From positions 5,797 to 25,187 of the forward strand of contig DHIM01000250.1 in NCBI GenBank assembly GCA_002403785.1: a DNA stretch of 19,391 bases. Direction: 5' to 3'. Positions 1 through 7,346 of the stretch are shown here, piece after piece. This DNA is from Clostridium sp. UBA4746. Its GTDB lineage: Bacteria; Bacillota; Clostridia; Clostridiales; Clostridiaceae. Position 1 is the first letter of the stretch. Every line of letters begins with the position of its first letter. The translations under genes and the position numbers were made by a program. The notes under the pieces were generated by a model. The model ran no database searches and was not told the origin of the DNA. It saw only the letters and a program-made list of their open reading frames with translations.

Positions 1-174
1 ATTCATAAATAAGCATAATATATTTGAGCTTTTAATGTTTTGATTTTCTATCAGATCCCTGTATTTAGAGACCGCAAGAGTTGTTTTGCCACTTGCAGAA
101 TTCCCTTTAACTAAGATACATTTCTGACTGAATTTATTTTCATGCAATTTATTGTAGGCCTGCGTATAGTTCAT
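1..174 (-). CDS. N-terminal fragment of a P-loop helicase/ATPase (UvrD/SF1-like)
   Basis: The first 58 residues are visible; the rest lies beyond the left edge. The start is ATG at 174-172, preceded by GGAG nine bases upstream. The segment contains a Walker A motif, KGNSASGKTTLA, followed by a helix with an R-x-x-LI pattern, as in motif I of superfamily 1 (UvrD/PcrA/AddA-like) helicases. These bind and hydrolyse ATP to unwind DNA. Only motif I is present, so another P-loop NTPase cannot be excluded. The gene points away from the pseudogene at 574. Confidence 0.6.
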   Translation of the reverse strand, partial: MNYTQAYNKLHENKFSQKCILVKGNSASGKTTLAVSKYRDLIENQNIKSSNILCLFMN

Positions 175-573
175 AATATCAACTCCATGTAATCCATTAT
201 TTTTATGATTTTCATTTATAATTATTTTATTACAACAGCATCAATCTATATGTTTTGCTCTATATTTCGCCTTAATTATACAATAAAAAAGAGGCTTATA
301 GTTGATTTTCAACTAAAGCCGTTTTCTTAACATATGTAAAAATAAACCCCACACCAAGGGATGCAGAGTTCATGTTATTTATACTATTTTATTTTTTTTA
401 TTAACCTTTTTATCCACATCTTCTAGTAGACTTTCATCGTATTCTCCAAACCAAGTGCTCTACCAATTCCATATTAATAAAAACTTTCGTTATGCGAATA
501 TATGTTCTCATTTCGGTAATAATATTATTATAATATATATTATTTCAGACAAAAATTTGATATACTTAGGAGG
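175..573. other. Intergenic region with one hairpin and a possible decayed frame
   Basis: This 399-base stretch between divergent genes has no intact gene. It holds a terminator-like hairpin (293-320) and, on the minus strand at 382-459, a 26-codon protein-like stretch (STWFGEYDESLLEDV...) ending in TAA at 379-381 and preceded in frame by TAG. The hairpin lies downstream of that frame with its U-run on the minus strand, which would suit a decayed minus-strand gene tail. A strong AGGAGG at 568-573 belongs to the following pseudogene. Confidence 0.4.
293..320 (-). terminator. Intrinsic terminator, minus direction
   Basis: GGCTT/AAGCC and TAGTTGA/TCAACTA pair to a 12-bp stem with one bulged A and a 3-nt loop. 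On the minus strand it is followed by CTCTTTTTT. The plus-strand tail (GTTTTCTT) is weaker. No intact minus-strand gene precedes it. Confidence 0.6.
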
Positions 574-1267
574 GTGAACCTGAGTTTTAAAAAAGATTTA
601 AATAACATTCATGATAAAAGTTATAAAGATTTATTTTCTACAAATGATGCTTTTTTATCCTTTGTTAATACCTTTATTCAAGGAGAATGGGTAGATAAAT
701 TAGAAAAGGATAAATTAATACTCGTTGATAAATCTTATATTTTATCTGATTATGAAGAATTAGAATCTGATATAGTATATAACGCAACTATTGGAAAAGA
801 TAACATAATATTTTATGTCCTTCTAGAACTGCAATCAAGTGTAGATCACAGCATGCCTATACTATAATAATTAATTTAATAACCTAACTTCTGAGGAAAA
901 ATTATTATTAAAAGGATGGATTAAAAATACAACTAATAGCAATGAAATATATAATATGAATGAGTTAGTAGATGATATATTTAATGAGGATAAAAAAGAG
1001 GAGGTTGAAATTATGGTTTCTAATGCATCAAACATCTTTGATAAATTAAAAAGTGATGGAATAAAAGAAGGTAAGAAAGAAGGCAAGAAGGAAGGTAAGA
1101 AAGAAGGTAAGACCGAACTCCTTATAACGCAGCTAAAAAAAAGATTCAATGGTCTTTCTGATTATTATACAGATAAGATTAGATCTTTACCCGAGGGTGT
1201 TATTGATCAAATAGCAACAGATATATTTGATTTAGAAAAAGTTGATGATATAAAAAAATACTTATAG
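574..1267 (+). pseudogene. Rpn-family recombination-promoting nuclease (transposase_31-like), internally deleted
   Basis: Two out-of-frame pieces match the two ends of one Rpn/YhgA-like PD-(D/E)XK nuclease. The N-terminal piece (574-864) has HDKSYKDLFS, VDKSYILSDYEELESDIVY and FYVLLELQSSVDHSMPI; the D and E-x-Q of the nuclease core are in it. It ends in TAA at 865-867. A second frame opens just after TAA at 872-874 (SEEKLLLKGWIKN) and runs to 1267, with the family's typical lysine/glutamate-rich KEGKKEGKKEGK stretch and C-terminal helix. The middle segment expected after SMPI (RLLLYM...) is missing, so a deletion plus frameshift has occurred near 864-875. The AGGAGG at 568-573 abuts the GTG at 574 but is well spaced for codon 580 (CTG, reading SFKKDLNNIHDKSY), so the original ATG may have mutated to CTG. 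Confidence 0.85.
1065..1112 (+). repeat. Tandem 12-bp coding repeat (KEGK units)
   Basis: Four near-identical 12-base units of the form GGTAAGAAAGAA encode the GKKE repeat in the Rpn pseudogene. The opposite strand reads as an artefactual SFLP repeat. Such repeats are usual in this family and prone to slippage. Confidence 0.75.
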
Positions 1268-1270
1268 AAA

Positions 1271-1316
1271 AACAAATGAAACAGCTATGAGAAAATTTAT
1301 AGCTGTTTCATTTGTT
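1271..1316. terminator. Bidirectional intrinsic terminator
   Basis: A perfect 18-bp stem (1271-1288 with 1299-1316) closes a 10-nt loop. It is followed by CTTTTG on the plus strand and, on the minus strand, by TTTTTCTATAAG, the stem's first bases included. It sits between the convergent Rpn pseudogene and MATE gene and can end both. Confidence 0.9.
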
Positions 1317-1380
1317 CTTTTGTAGGTAACCTAAGATAAAATTGTCTAATTACCAAAGTTTAATTGTAAATTATTCACCA

Positions 1381-2811
1381 TTATTTTTCGGTTATACAAA
1401 TGGGCTTATTCAATTCATACAATTTTTTATGAGTTATATAGTAAGCAATTCCTAAAGGTATACAAGAACCAATCCATGCAAGGGGACTGGCCAGGGATAT
1501 ACCTGTAAAGCCTAAATATTTTGATAAAATAATAGCAGCAAAGGTTCGCATAATTAGTTCCATAACTCCCGCTAAAGTAGGAGCAAGAGTCTGTCCTAAT
1601 CCTTGAAGACTATATCTGTAAATAAAAAGTAGTGCTAACACAAAATACATTGATCCATTTATGTTTAAATAGGTTTGTGCGAGAGAAACTACTTTTGGTT
1701 GGTTATCCCCTACAAAAAGTAATATCATAAAGTGTCCAGCTAAAATATTAAGCAGACCAATAATAATACTAAAACCTACTGATATGATACTACATTGTTT
1801 TATACCAATGCGGATTCTTTCTATTTTACCTGCACCGTAGTTTTGAGCTACAAACGTGGCCATTGTAATACCAAATGACATCATAGGTTGGATAGCTAGT
1901 ATATCAATTTTTTGTGCTGCAGTGTATGCAGCTACGGATATTTCACCTAGATTATTCAGTGCAAATTGAATAGTAATTGCACCGATTGCTATAATAGAAT
2001 TCTGAAATGCCATAGGCATTCCCATTCTTAAATGATTCCATATGATTTCATTCGTCAAATGCCAATCACTCCTATGTAGTTTTAAAATAGGCATTTTCCT
2101 CATGATATAGCTAAAGCATAATATAGCAGAAATTCCTTGAGATAATGTAGTTGCCCACGCCGCGCCTTCAACCCCCATATTGAATCTTAAAATGAATACG
2201 AAATCTAAAATTATATTTATAATACTAGCAATAGCTAAAAATATCAGTGGTGTTCGACTGTCTCCCAAAGCTCTCATAACATTAGAAAACAAGTTAAATA
2301 ACATTGACACTACAATACCCCCGAAAATTATAATTATAAAATTATAAGCACCTTCTATTATTTCTGGTGGTGTATGCATTATCTCTAGAATTGGCCGTGC
2401 GAATATTACACTTACAATTGTGAGCACCATTGTGATTAATAAACTTAGTATAATACTTGCCACATAACTATGTCTTACCCCCTGTTCATCTCCAGCTCCA
2501 AAGTACGTAGCAGTGATTATGGAAAATCCAGCAGTTAATCCTTGTGAAAACCCAAGTATAAGAAACATAATGCTTGCTGTACAGCCTACTGTTGCTAGAG
2601 CATTAACTCCAATTGTACGTCCTACAATTAGAGTATCTGCCAAGCTATAAAATTGTTGAAAAATATTACCTATAATTAATGGCAGTGTGAAAACTAAAAT
2701 AATTTTAGCCGGACTGCCCTTTTTAAGTCTCGAATCATAAAACCTACCCTCCATTAATATTCTGTTGAATTCTAATTGATTATCCTGATTAAAACAATGA
2801 CTTCTCCTCAT
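1381..2811 (-). CDS. MATE-family multidrug/cation antiporter, probable 5' frameshift
   Basis: This is a membrane exporter with about 12 hydrophobic spans, predicted to extrude drugs or organic cations using an ion gradient (NorM/DinF/MepA group). Recognisable blocks are KKGSPAKIILVFTLPLIIGN, FYSLADTLIVGR, and the second-half repeat GMPMAFQNSIIAIG with AAYTAAQKIDI. Length fits the family. The longest frame starts at 2811 but has no ribosome site there or before Met20 (2754), and its first ~30 residues look foreign to MATE proteins. A strong GGAGG lies nine bases before an ATG at 2738-2736 that reads MIRDLK and then goes out of frame at a run of five A (2720-2724). One extra A would give MIRDLKKGSPAK, the usual family N-terminus. 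Either the gene is frameshifted, or it is read from the poor upstream start. Confidence 0.9.
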   Translation of the reverse strand: MRRSHCFNQDNQLEFNRILMEGRFYDSRLKKGSPAKIILVFTLPLIIGNIFQQFYSLADTLIVGRTIGVNALATVGCTASIMFLILGFSQGLTAGFSIITATYFGAGDEQGVRHSYVASIILSLLITMVLTIVSVIFARPILEIMHTPPEIIEGAYNFIIIIFGGIVVSMLFNLFSNVMRALGDSRTPLIFLAIASIINIILDFVFILRFNMGVEGAAWATTLSQGISAILCFSYIMRKMPILKLHRSDWHLTNEIIWNHLRMGMPMAFQNSIIAIGAITIQFALNNLGEISVAAYTAAQKIDILAIQPMMSFGITMATFVAQNYGAGKIERIRIGIKQCSIISVGFSIIIGLLNILAGHFMILLFVGDNQPKVVSLAQTYLNINGSMYFVLALLFIYRYSLQGLGQTLAPTLAGVMELIMRTFAAIILSKYLGFTGISLASPLAWIGSCIPLGIAYYITHKKLYELNKPICITEK

Positions 2812-3100
2812 AAATGATTAATTATTATATTTCAGAATTAGTCACTTTTATAAAATTCCTCATTTATGATGGTAACTTACAAAACTGATTTTTTAAATCC
2901 TCCACCATTTATTTTCGATATATTCGATATTGTAATAAATGCTAACATTGATAGCATTCCAAGCAAACTAGAAATTATAAAATCCTTGTCTATTTCAGTT
3001 TAAGCTTATTTATTTAATGAATCTATTTCTATCTTATCATATAATTTTAAATACAATATTAAAAACCATCTGATATCAGATGGTTTACAAATTTATTTAT
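2812..3100. other. Intergenic region with a possible small membrane frame
   Basis: There is no assured gene here. On the minus strand a frame is open from 2999 to 2880 (stop TAA 2877-2879, upstream in-frame TAA 3000-3002). It reads TEIDKDFIISSLLGMLSMLAF and then ITISNISKINGGGFKKSVL, i.e. one hydrophobic segment and a basic tail. From its first ATG it is 26 residues. I see no convincing ribosome site, so it may be a remnant. A terminator lies at 3063-3086. Confidence 0.35.
3063..3086 (-). terminator. Palindromic terminator behind the 3101-3334 frame
   Basis: A 24-base perfect palindrome (arms AAACCATCTGAT / ATCAGATGGTTT) runs into TTTTTAATATT on the minus strand, 15 bases after the stop at 3101-3103. 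Its position suggests that the small frame upstream is, or was, part of a transcribed gene. Confidence 0.6.
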
Positions 3101-3334
3101 CTAACTTTTCAAGTCTTTCTTAAATATATTAGTGAATTCACAACGCATATTTTTATCAATATTAATTTCAACATTTTCCCAAGCCCTTTTGGATGATGAA
3201 GTTTCCTTAACTTCTAATTTTAAATCGGAATTTTTTACAATGTTTTTAGTTAAATCATCTGGTTTTATTCTTCCACCAATGAATAAACTATAAAAAAAAA
3301 TTAATTGTAACTTTTTTATATTATGATTTTCATT
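3101..3334 (-). pseudogene. Start-less 77-codon frame of unknown family behind the beta-CASP gene
   Basis: The frame is open from an in-frame TGA (3335-3337) to TAG (3101-3103). It reads NENHNIKKLQLIFFYSLFIG, then GRIKPDDLTKNIVKNSDLKL and EVKETSSSKRAWENVEINID, and ends NIFKKDLKS. Composition is like real protein, but there is no usable start codon. An ATG at 3338-3336 in the next frame stops after two codons; one base deletion there would join it. The frame begins only eight bases after the stop of the beta-CASP gene and is followed by a palindromic terminator. It could be a frameshifted small gene or the tail of a deleted larger one. I do not recognise the family. Confidence 0.45.
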
Positions 3335-3342
3335 TCATAATA

Positions 3343-4947
3343 TTACTTAAATTCCTCTTCATCGTAAATAAAATCTTTTATAATATCGAGCAATTTTCCC
3401 TTATCTAGCGTTTCAATATTATTTATTTCTTTAATGTCCTTTATCAATTTGTTCCTTAGATTTTCATCAGCCTTATATACTTTATAATCTCTATTAGCTC
3501 TATAAGTTTTTCCAGCCCTATAAGTCTTGTCAGTTTTATGAGCTTCATCAGGTTTTTCGTTGATATAGAATTCCTCTCCACTTTCAACTATTCTAGAGCT
3601 GTAGCCCTTAGAATTTAATAACAGTTGAAAGCTCTCCTGCGCTTTTTTATCTCCATGAACAAGGAGAATTTCCTTTGGTTTTTCCATAAAGCCTTCTATC
3701 CAGTTGAATAATCCATTTCTATCAGCGTGTCCAGATAATCCCTCTAGGTTATAAATATGAGCTTTAACAGCAATTGATTCTCCAAATATCTTAACTATCT
3801 TTGCTCCCCCTACTATGCTTTTTCCCAGGGTTCCTTCTGCTTGATATCCTACAAAAACAATTGATGATTCTTTTCTCCACAAATTGTACTTAAGGTGATG
3901 TTTTATTCTACCTGCATCACACATACCACTTGCAGAAATAATTATTGCCTTACCTTGAATTTTATTTAGTTCCATTGAATCATTAGACGAAACTGAGAAT
4001 TTCAAACCATCAAATCTAAATGGATACTCTCCCCTCATTATAAGTTCCTTAGCTTCTTTGTCATAATCCTCATTATGGCTTTCAAATATCTTTGTTGCTT
4101 GAATAGCTAAAGGACTATCAATATAAACCTGAATATCCTTCAAATCTTCATTTTCTACATATTTATTTAATTCATATAAAATCTCCTGAGTCCTTCCCAC
4201 TGCAAATGAAGGTATAATAACGTTTCCCCCTCTTGCAAAGGTCTCCTTAATTATTTTTAATAACTGCTTTAAATCTTCCTTAATCTCAGGATGAACCCTA
4301 TCGCCATATGTGGTTTCTATTATCAAGTAATCAGTATGATTAATGAAGGTTGGATCTTTTATAATTGACTTATTTAAATTCCCCAAATCACCACTGTATA
4401 CAAACTTTACTTCTTCTTGATCTTTTTCCGTAATATATAATTCAACAATAGCAGAACCCAAAAGATGCCCTGCATCTCTAAATCTTATTTTTAACCCATC
4501 AAAAACATCTATAATCTCATCATAGGGAGCTGATCTAAAAAGATTAAGAGACGACTCAGCTAATTTAAATGTATAAAGTGGTTCTAAAGCTTTTAATCCC
4601 CGACGTACCCTTTTTTTATTTTTCCACCCAACCTCAGATTCATGAATGTGTCCACTGTCAGGAAGCATAATACTGCATAAATCCTTTGTTGCTCCAGTGG
4701 ACAAAATTTCTCCCTTAAATCCCATCTTATAAAGTAGCGGTATTCTTCCACTATGATCTATATGGGCATGTGATAAAATAACATAATCTACCTCTTTAGG
4801 ATTAAAATCAAATTCCTCATTTTCAAATTCCTTTTCACCTCTGCCCTGATATAAACCACAATCAAGCAAAACAGTCTTTCCGTTTATGTGTAAAATGTGA
4901 CATGAACCTGTAACAGTTTTCGCTGCTCCATAGAATTGAATATTCAT
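3343..4947 (-). CDS. Beta-CASP metallo-beta-lactamase ribonuclease/hydrolase (RMMBL type)
   Basis: This 534-residue protein belongs to the beta-CASP branch of metallo-beta-lactamases (bacterial relatives of CPSF73 and RNase J), probably a cytosolic zinc-dependent RNase. Signatures in order: TVTGSCH near the start, the HAHIDHSG zinc motif (His60, His62, Asp64, His65), RDAGHLLGSA, YSGDLG, the beta-CASP IIETTYG and PSFAVGRTQE, SASGMCDAGRIKHHL, and GLSGHADRNGL in the RMMBL domain. I place the start at ATG 4947-4945 because GGAGG lies seven bases before it; a start at 4968 would put that site inside the gene. After the RMMBL domain there is a lysine/tyrosine-rich repetitive linker (KTDKTYRAGKTYRANRDYKV) and a short helical tail ending EEEFK, an unusual extension. 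The RNA substrate is unknown. Confidence 0.9.
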   Translation of the reverse strand: MNIQFYGAAKTVTGSCHILHINGKTVLLDCGLYQGRGEKEFENEEFDFNPKEVDYVILSHAHIDHSGRIPLLYKMGFKGEILSTGATKDLCSIMLPDSGHIHESEVGWKNKKRVRRGLKALEPLYTFKLAESSLNLFRSAPYDEIIDVFDGLKIRFRDAGHLLGSAIVELYITEKDQEEVKFVYSGDLGNLNKSIIKDPTFINHTDYLIIETTYGDRVHPEIKEDLKQLLKIIKETFARGGNVIIPSFAVGRTQEILYELNKYVENEDLKDIQVYIDSPLAIQATKIFESHNEDYDKEAKELIMRGEYPFRFDGLKFSVSSNDSMELNKIQGKAIIISASGMCDAGRIKHHLKYNLWRKESSIVFVGYQAEGTLGKSIVGGAKIVKIFGESIAVKAHIYNLEGLSGHADRNGLFNWIEGFMEKPKEILLVHGDKKAQESFQLLLNSKGYSSRIVESGEEFYINEKPDEAHKTDKTYRAGKTYRANRDYKVYKADENLRNKLIKDIKEINNIETLDKGKLLDIIKDFIYDEEEFK

Positions 4948-5044
4948 AATAATCCTCCTCTTCATCATGTGAATAGGTGCTTTATATACTGTTAAGAGTG
5001 GATAAAACCCTATATGATTTTTCCTTTCTTAATCCCTTTTATCT

Positions 5045-5074
5045 TTGTATATATTTCTTATAAAATGATATAAT
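5045..5074 (+). promoter_or_regulatory. Possible sigma-A promoter for the 36-residue ORF
   Basis: TTGTAT (5045-5050) and TATAAT (5069-5074) are separated by 18 bases on the plus strand. This would give a leader of about 115 bases before the ATG at 5198. In such AT-rich DNA chance matches are common. Confidence 0.35.
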
Positions 5075-5197
5075 TCTAATTATAATCGATAATATCTTAA
5101 ATTTAAATAGGTGTGCGATATTTTCTTTTAGTGGTAGGCTATAAATTAGAACTTATTATATATCCTTATATCAATCAACAGAAAAGAGATAATATTT

Positions 5198-5308
5198 ATG
5201 GAAGGTAAAATAGTACATATAGACGGTTCAAGACTGTTAGAATGGCTTACTTTGGGAACAATTGCTTTGTTCTTTGTGCTTTTATATTTCATTATTCCCC
5301 CCTTATAA
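5198..5308 (+). CDS. 36-residue single-span membrane protein
   Basis: The small ORF reads MEGKIVHIDGSRLLEWLTLG and then TIALFFVLLYFIIPPL. It has a short polar N-terminus and one hydrophobic segment (about residues 17-34) ending in two prolines. The ribosome site is weak (AAGAGAT, about seven bases before ATG). A perfect 12-bp terminator begins four bases after the stop, which supports a dedicated short transcript. It lies alone between two minus-strand genes. I do not recognise a family; single-span microproteins of this kind often bind and tune larger membrane proteins, but nothing here shows a partner. Confidence 0.6.
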   Translation: MEGKIVHIDGSRLLEWLTLGTIALFFVLLYFIIPPL

Positions 5309-5312
5309 TCTA

Positions 5313-5343
5313 AAAAATGGTTGCTTATTTAGCAACCATTTTT
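5313..5343. terminator. Intrinsic terminator after the 36-residue ORF
   Basis: AAAAATGGTTGC pairs perfectly with GCAACCATTTTT (12 bp, 7-nt loop). The plus side ends in a T-run and the minus side in a matching one, so it can work in both directions. Confidence 0.85.
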
Positions 5344-5389
5344 AATATTCAAAGTACTTTTGCTTAGAAAAATTAGACTTTAAGGTAGG

Positions 5390-5408
5390 GGCCGGGATTA
5401 ACCCGGCC
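5390..5408 (-). terminator. GC-rich hairpin behind the LysM gene
   Basis: GGCCGGG / CCCGGCC with a 5-nt loop lies immediately after the stop of the LysM gene, flanked by AAGG/CCTT. It is much more GC-rich than its surroundings. The nearest minus-strand T-run is some 17 bases away, so termination is likely but not textbook; it may instead protect the 3' end. Confidence 0.55.
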
Positions 5409-5414
5409 GAAACC

Positions 5415-5954
5415 TTACTTCAATGATGCTGTGACTACCAGTTGTTGTTTTGGATAAATAATATATGGTGCGAACAAGTAATTATATTTAGATAGATTGT
5501 TAACAATGGTGCCAAATTTAATAGCAATACTGTCAAGTGTATCTCCAGATTTAACGGTATAAATTATTGCCTCCGGAGGTGACAATGGTATAACGATTTT
5601 TTGCCCTGGTTTAATAAGGTTAGGATTGGGAATTTTGTTGAACTTTAATACATTTTCTAATGTGGAGTTGAAATTATGAGCAATAGTAATGAGATTATCT
5701 CCCGGGATTACTGTATAAATTAACGTACCAAAATATGCTGTTGGCTTTAGTGCTTTATCAATAGCAGCCCCGGTATTTTTTCCGACGATTCCATCCACAA
5801 CTAATCCATAAGCTTTTTGAAATGCTCTAACTGCTGCATTGGTTTTAGGGCCGAATACTCCATCTATTGGTCCGGGATTAAATCCAAGTTTAACCAATGA
5901 TGTTTGAAGCTTCTTTACGTCCGCACCTGTGCTTCCAATTTTTAATAATACCAT
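5415..5954 (-). CDS. Peptidoglycan-binding protein: PG_binding_1 plus two LysM domains, no signal peptide
   Basis: The 179-residue protein has a PG_binding_1 helical domain (about residues 5-65; GADVKKLQTSLVKLGF, DGVFGPKTNAAVRAFQ) and two LysM domains (80-123, YTVIPGDNLITIA; 132-174, YTVKSGDTLDSIA). All three bind cell-wall glycan. No catalytic domain is present. The start is ATG 5954-5952, eight bases after GGAGG; a TTG at 5969 would overlap that site. There is no signal peptide or membrane span, so the protein is probably made in the cytosol. In spore formers such proteins act from the mother cell on the spore cortex or coat (SafA is an example), but no sporulation promoter is evident to me. 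A phage or autolysin accessory role is an alternative. Confidence 0.85.
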   Translation of the reverse strand: MVLLKIGSTGADVKKLQTSLVKLGFNPGPIDGVFGPKTNAAVRAFQKAYGLVVDGIVGKNTGAAIDKALKPTAYFGTLIYTVIPGDNLITIAHNFNSTLENVLKFNKIPNPNLIKPGQKIVIPLSPPEAIIYTVKSGDTLDSIAIKFGTIVNNLSKYNYLFAPYIIYPKQQLVVTASLK

Positions 5955-6140
5955 TTTATAATCCTCCAATTTTGTAATTCATTTATAGAAATTAATAATT
6001 TTGTTCTATACAGGAGTTATTTTAAAATTATGAAATCAAACAATATTATTAATATTTATATTATGATTAAAACATTAAATAGTGACTTCGTTTCTGAACT
6101 TAGTAATGATATCACCCACATGAATTGTGACAAAAAAATA

Positions 6141-6167
6141 ATGGGTAGGCACTAACTGCCTATCCAT
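6141..6167 (-). terminator. Intrinsic terminator, minus direction
   Basis: ATGGGTAGGCA pairs with TGCCTATCCAT (11 bp, one G-T) around loop CTAAC. On the minus strand ATTATTTTTTTG follows. It is a second terminator behind the 6311-7282 regulator or the end of a lost gene. Confidence 0.7.
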
Positions 6168-6232
6168 CATACTCAACTAATGCCTCTTTTGCTTATATCA
6201 GCTTCGCTGGTACTACCCCTAGATAAAGTAAA

Positions 6233-6271
6233 AAGGATAGAAATTTTGGTTTACCCATTACTTCTATCCTT
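6233..6271 (-). terminator. Intrinsic terminator of the HTH/PBP-like regulator
   Basis: AAGGATAGAA pairs perfectly with TTCTATCCTT over a 19-nt loop, and the minus strand continues as CCTTTTTACTTT. It begins 40 bases after the stop of the regulator gene. Confidence 0.75.
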
Positions 6272-6310
6272 GTTAGTATTATATATTTATTTACATTGTT
6301 TATGAAAGAA

Positions 6311-7282
6311 TTACGGCTGTACTACTACTTTTCCAGTGTCAGTCAAATCATAACCACCTATTCCACGCAGTTCTTCTTGGAATTCCTTTGAATTAAGAAT
6401 TTCTAATATTGCTTGAAATGGAGGTTTATTTATATCATCTTTTTTAATAACTAAATCATATCTTTCCTTTTGTAAAGGCACAAATTGAATAGATTGAACC
6501 TGAAGAGCAGCCTTTTCATTGCCTACAGCTACATCAGCATCACCACGTGCAACAGTGCTAGCTACTGATAGATGTGATAAGGATTCATTTTCATATCCAT
6601 CAATTGACTGCCATGATATTCCTAATTTACATAATTTTTCATCTAACAATACACGTACCCCACAGCCTCGTTCTCTATTAATCATTAAAACATCTGTTCT
6701 AGTTAAATCCTCCCAAGTAGTAATGTTTTTAGGATTTCCCTTAGCAACGTAGAATCCCTGCATGCGAGATACTAAGTGAACAATAACACAAGGCACTCCT
6801 GGGAGTATTCTGCGAACATAAGGAATGTTGTAAACTCCAGTGTCTGCATCCCATAAATGTGCCGTAGCGACACTTACGTTCCCCCTATATAATTCAACAA
6901 GGCCATTGTAACTCCCTATATAACATCTAAGTGCTTGAAGTCCATTAGGATGCTGTTCTAAGTGCCTTGTTAATACATCTAAAAGAATGTCTTGCCCACA
7001 TATTATAAGATCACCTTTGTAGTTTGAATTCGGTAAAAATCTTCTTGAGTTTATATGAGTAATATTAGGATTATTAGTTACTTCTAAAATAGTGGGTGTA
7101 TCCTTAGTATTAGTTCTACTTTTATTTTTGTATGCTTCAATGTCAATTTCATCAACACGAACCTTTCTACCTACTCTATAGGAAGCAAGTTCACCTCTTT
7201 TAATTAATTCATATACTGTATTTTTAGAAATATTTAAAATTTGTGCCACTTGCTGAGTTGTTAGACCTGAGTTTGCTTCCAT
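6311..7282 (-). CDS. Transcriptional regulator: excisionase-type HTH plus PBP-like ligand-binding domain
   Basis: The 323-residue protein starts with an excisionase/MerR-like helix-turn-helix (about residues 5-55: LTTQQVAQILNISKNTVYEL, RVGRKVRVDEIDIEAY). A linker leads to a periplasmic-binding-protein-like domain without signal peptide (about 95-315), with the family blocks GSYNGLVELYRGNVSVATAH, LWDADTGVYN, RERGCGVRVLLDE and ARGDADVAVG. This architecture (HTH_17 plus PBP_like, related to ModA/TupA folds) marks a cytosolic one-component regulator that binds a small ligand. Molybdate or tungstate is a reasonable guess from the fold, not shown here. The ATG at 7282 has AAGGAG 11 bases upstream. 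It is divergent from the DUF2325 gene, and an inverted repeat at 7347-7369 may be its operator. Confidence 0.85.
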   Translation of the reverse strand: MEANSGLTTQQVAQILNISKNTVYELIKRGELASYRVGRKVRVDEIDIEAYKNKSRTNTKDTPTILEVTNNPNITHINSRRFLPNSNYKGDLIICGQDILLDVLTRHLEQHPNGLQALRCYIGSYNGLVELYRGNVSVATAHLWDADTGVYNIPYVRRILPGVPCVIVHLVSRMQGFYVAKGNPKNITTWEDLTRTDVLMINRERGCGVRVLLDEKLCKLGISWQSIDGYENESLSHLSVASTVARGDADVAVGNEKAALQVQSIQFVPLQKERYDLVIKKDDINKPPFQAILEILNSKEFQEELRGIGGYDLTDTGKVVVQP

Positions 7283-7346
7283 AATAGACCATTCTCCTTT
7301 TGGCTTTCTTTATTAATAATTATTGCATTAACTTTATTATTAGATA

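Larger units (their letters stand above)
5955..6310. other. Intergenic region with two minus-strand terminators
   Basis: Between the LysM and regulator genes there is no gene. It contains two tandem minus-strand terminators (6233-6271 and 6141-6167). The AT-rich stretch 5955-6130 should carry the LysM promoter, though I cannot pick it out. Confidence 0.5.

Noticed and set aside
1063..1113. Tandem repeat considered as a CRISPR-like or regulatory array
   Set aside because: The 12-base units have no spacers and encode the known KEGK stretch of Rpn proteins.
871..1149. Minus-strand frame with SFLP repeats
   Set aside because: It is the complement of the KEGK repeat of the Rpn pseudogene and has no gene-like start.
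5390..5408. GC-rich hairpin considered as a riboswitch or attenuator part
   Set aside because: It lies at the 3' end of the LysM gene with no downstream gene in that direction; a terminator or 3'-stability role is simpler.
6160..6225. Minus-strand reading LGVVPAKLI-stop-AKEALVEYDG between two terminators
   Set aside because: It is only about 20 codons with an internal stop and cannot be told from chance.
6519..6752. Plus-strand frame opposite the HTH/PBP-like regulator
   Set aside because: It is antisense to a strongly supported gene and has no domain or ribosome site.
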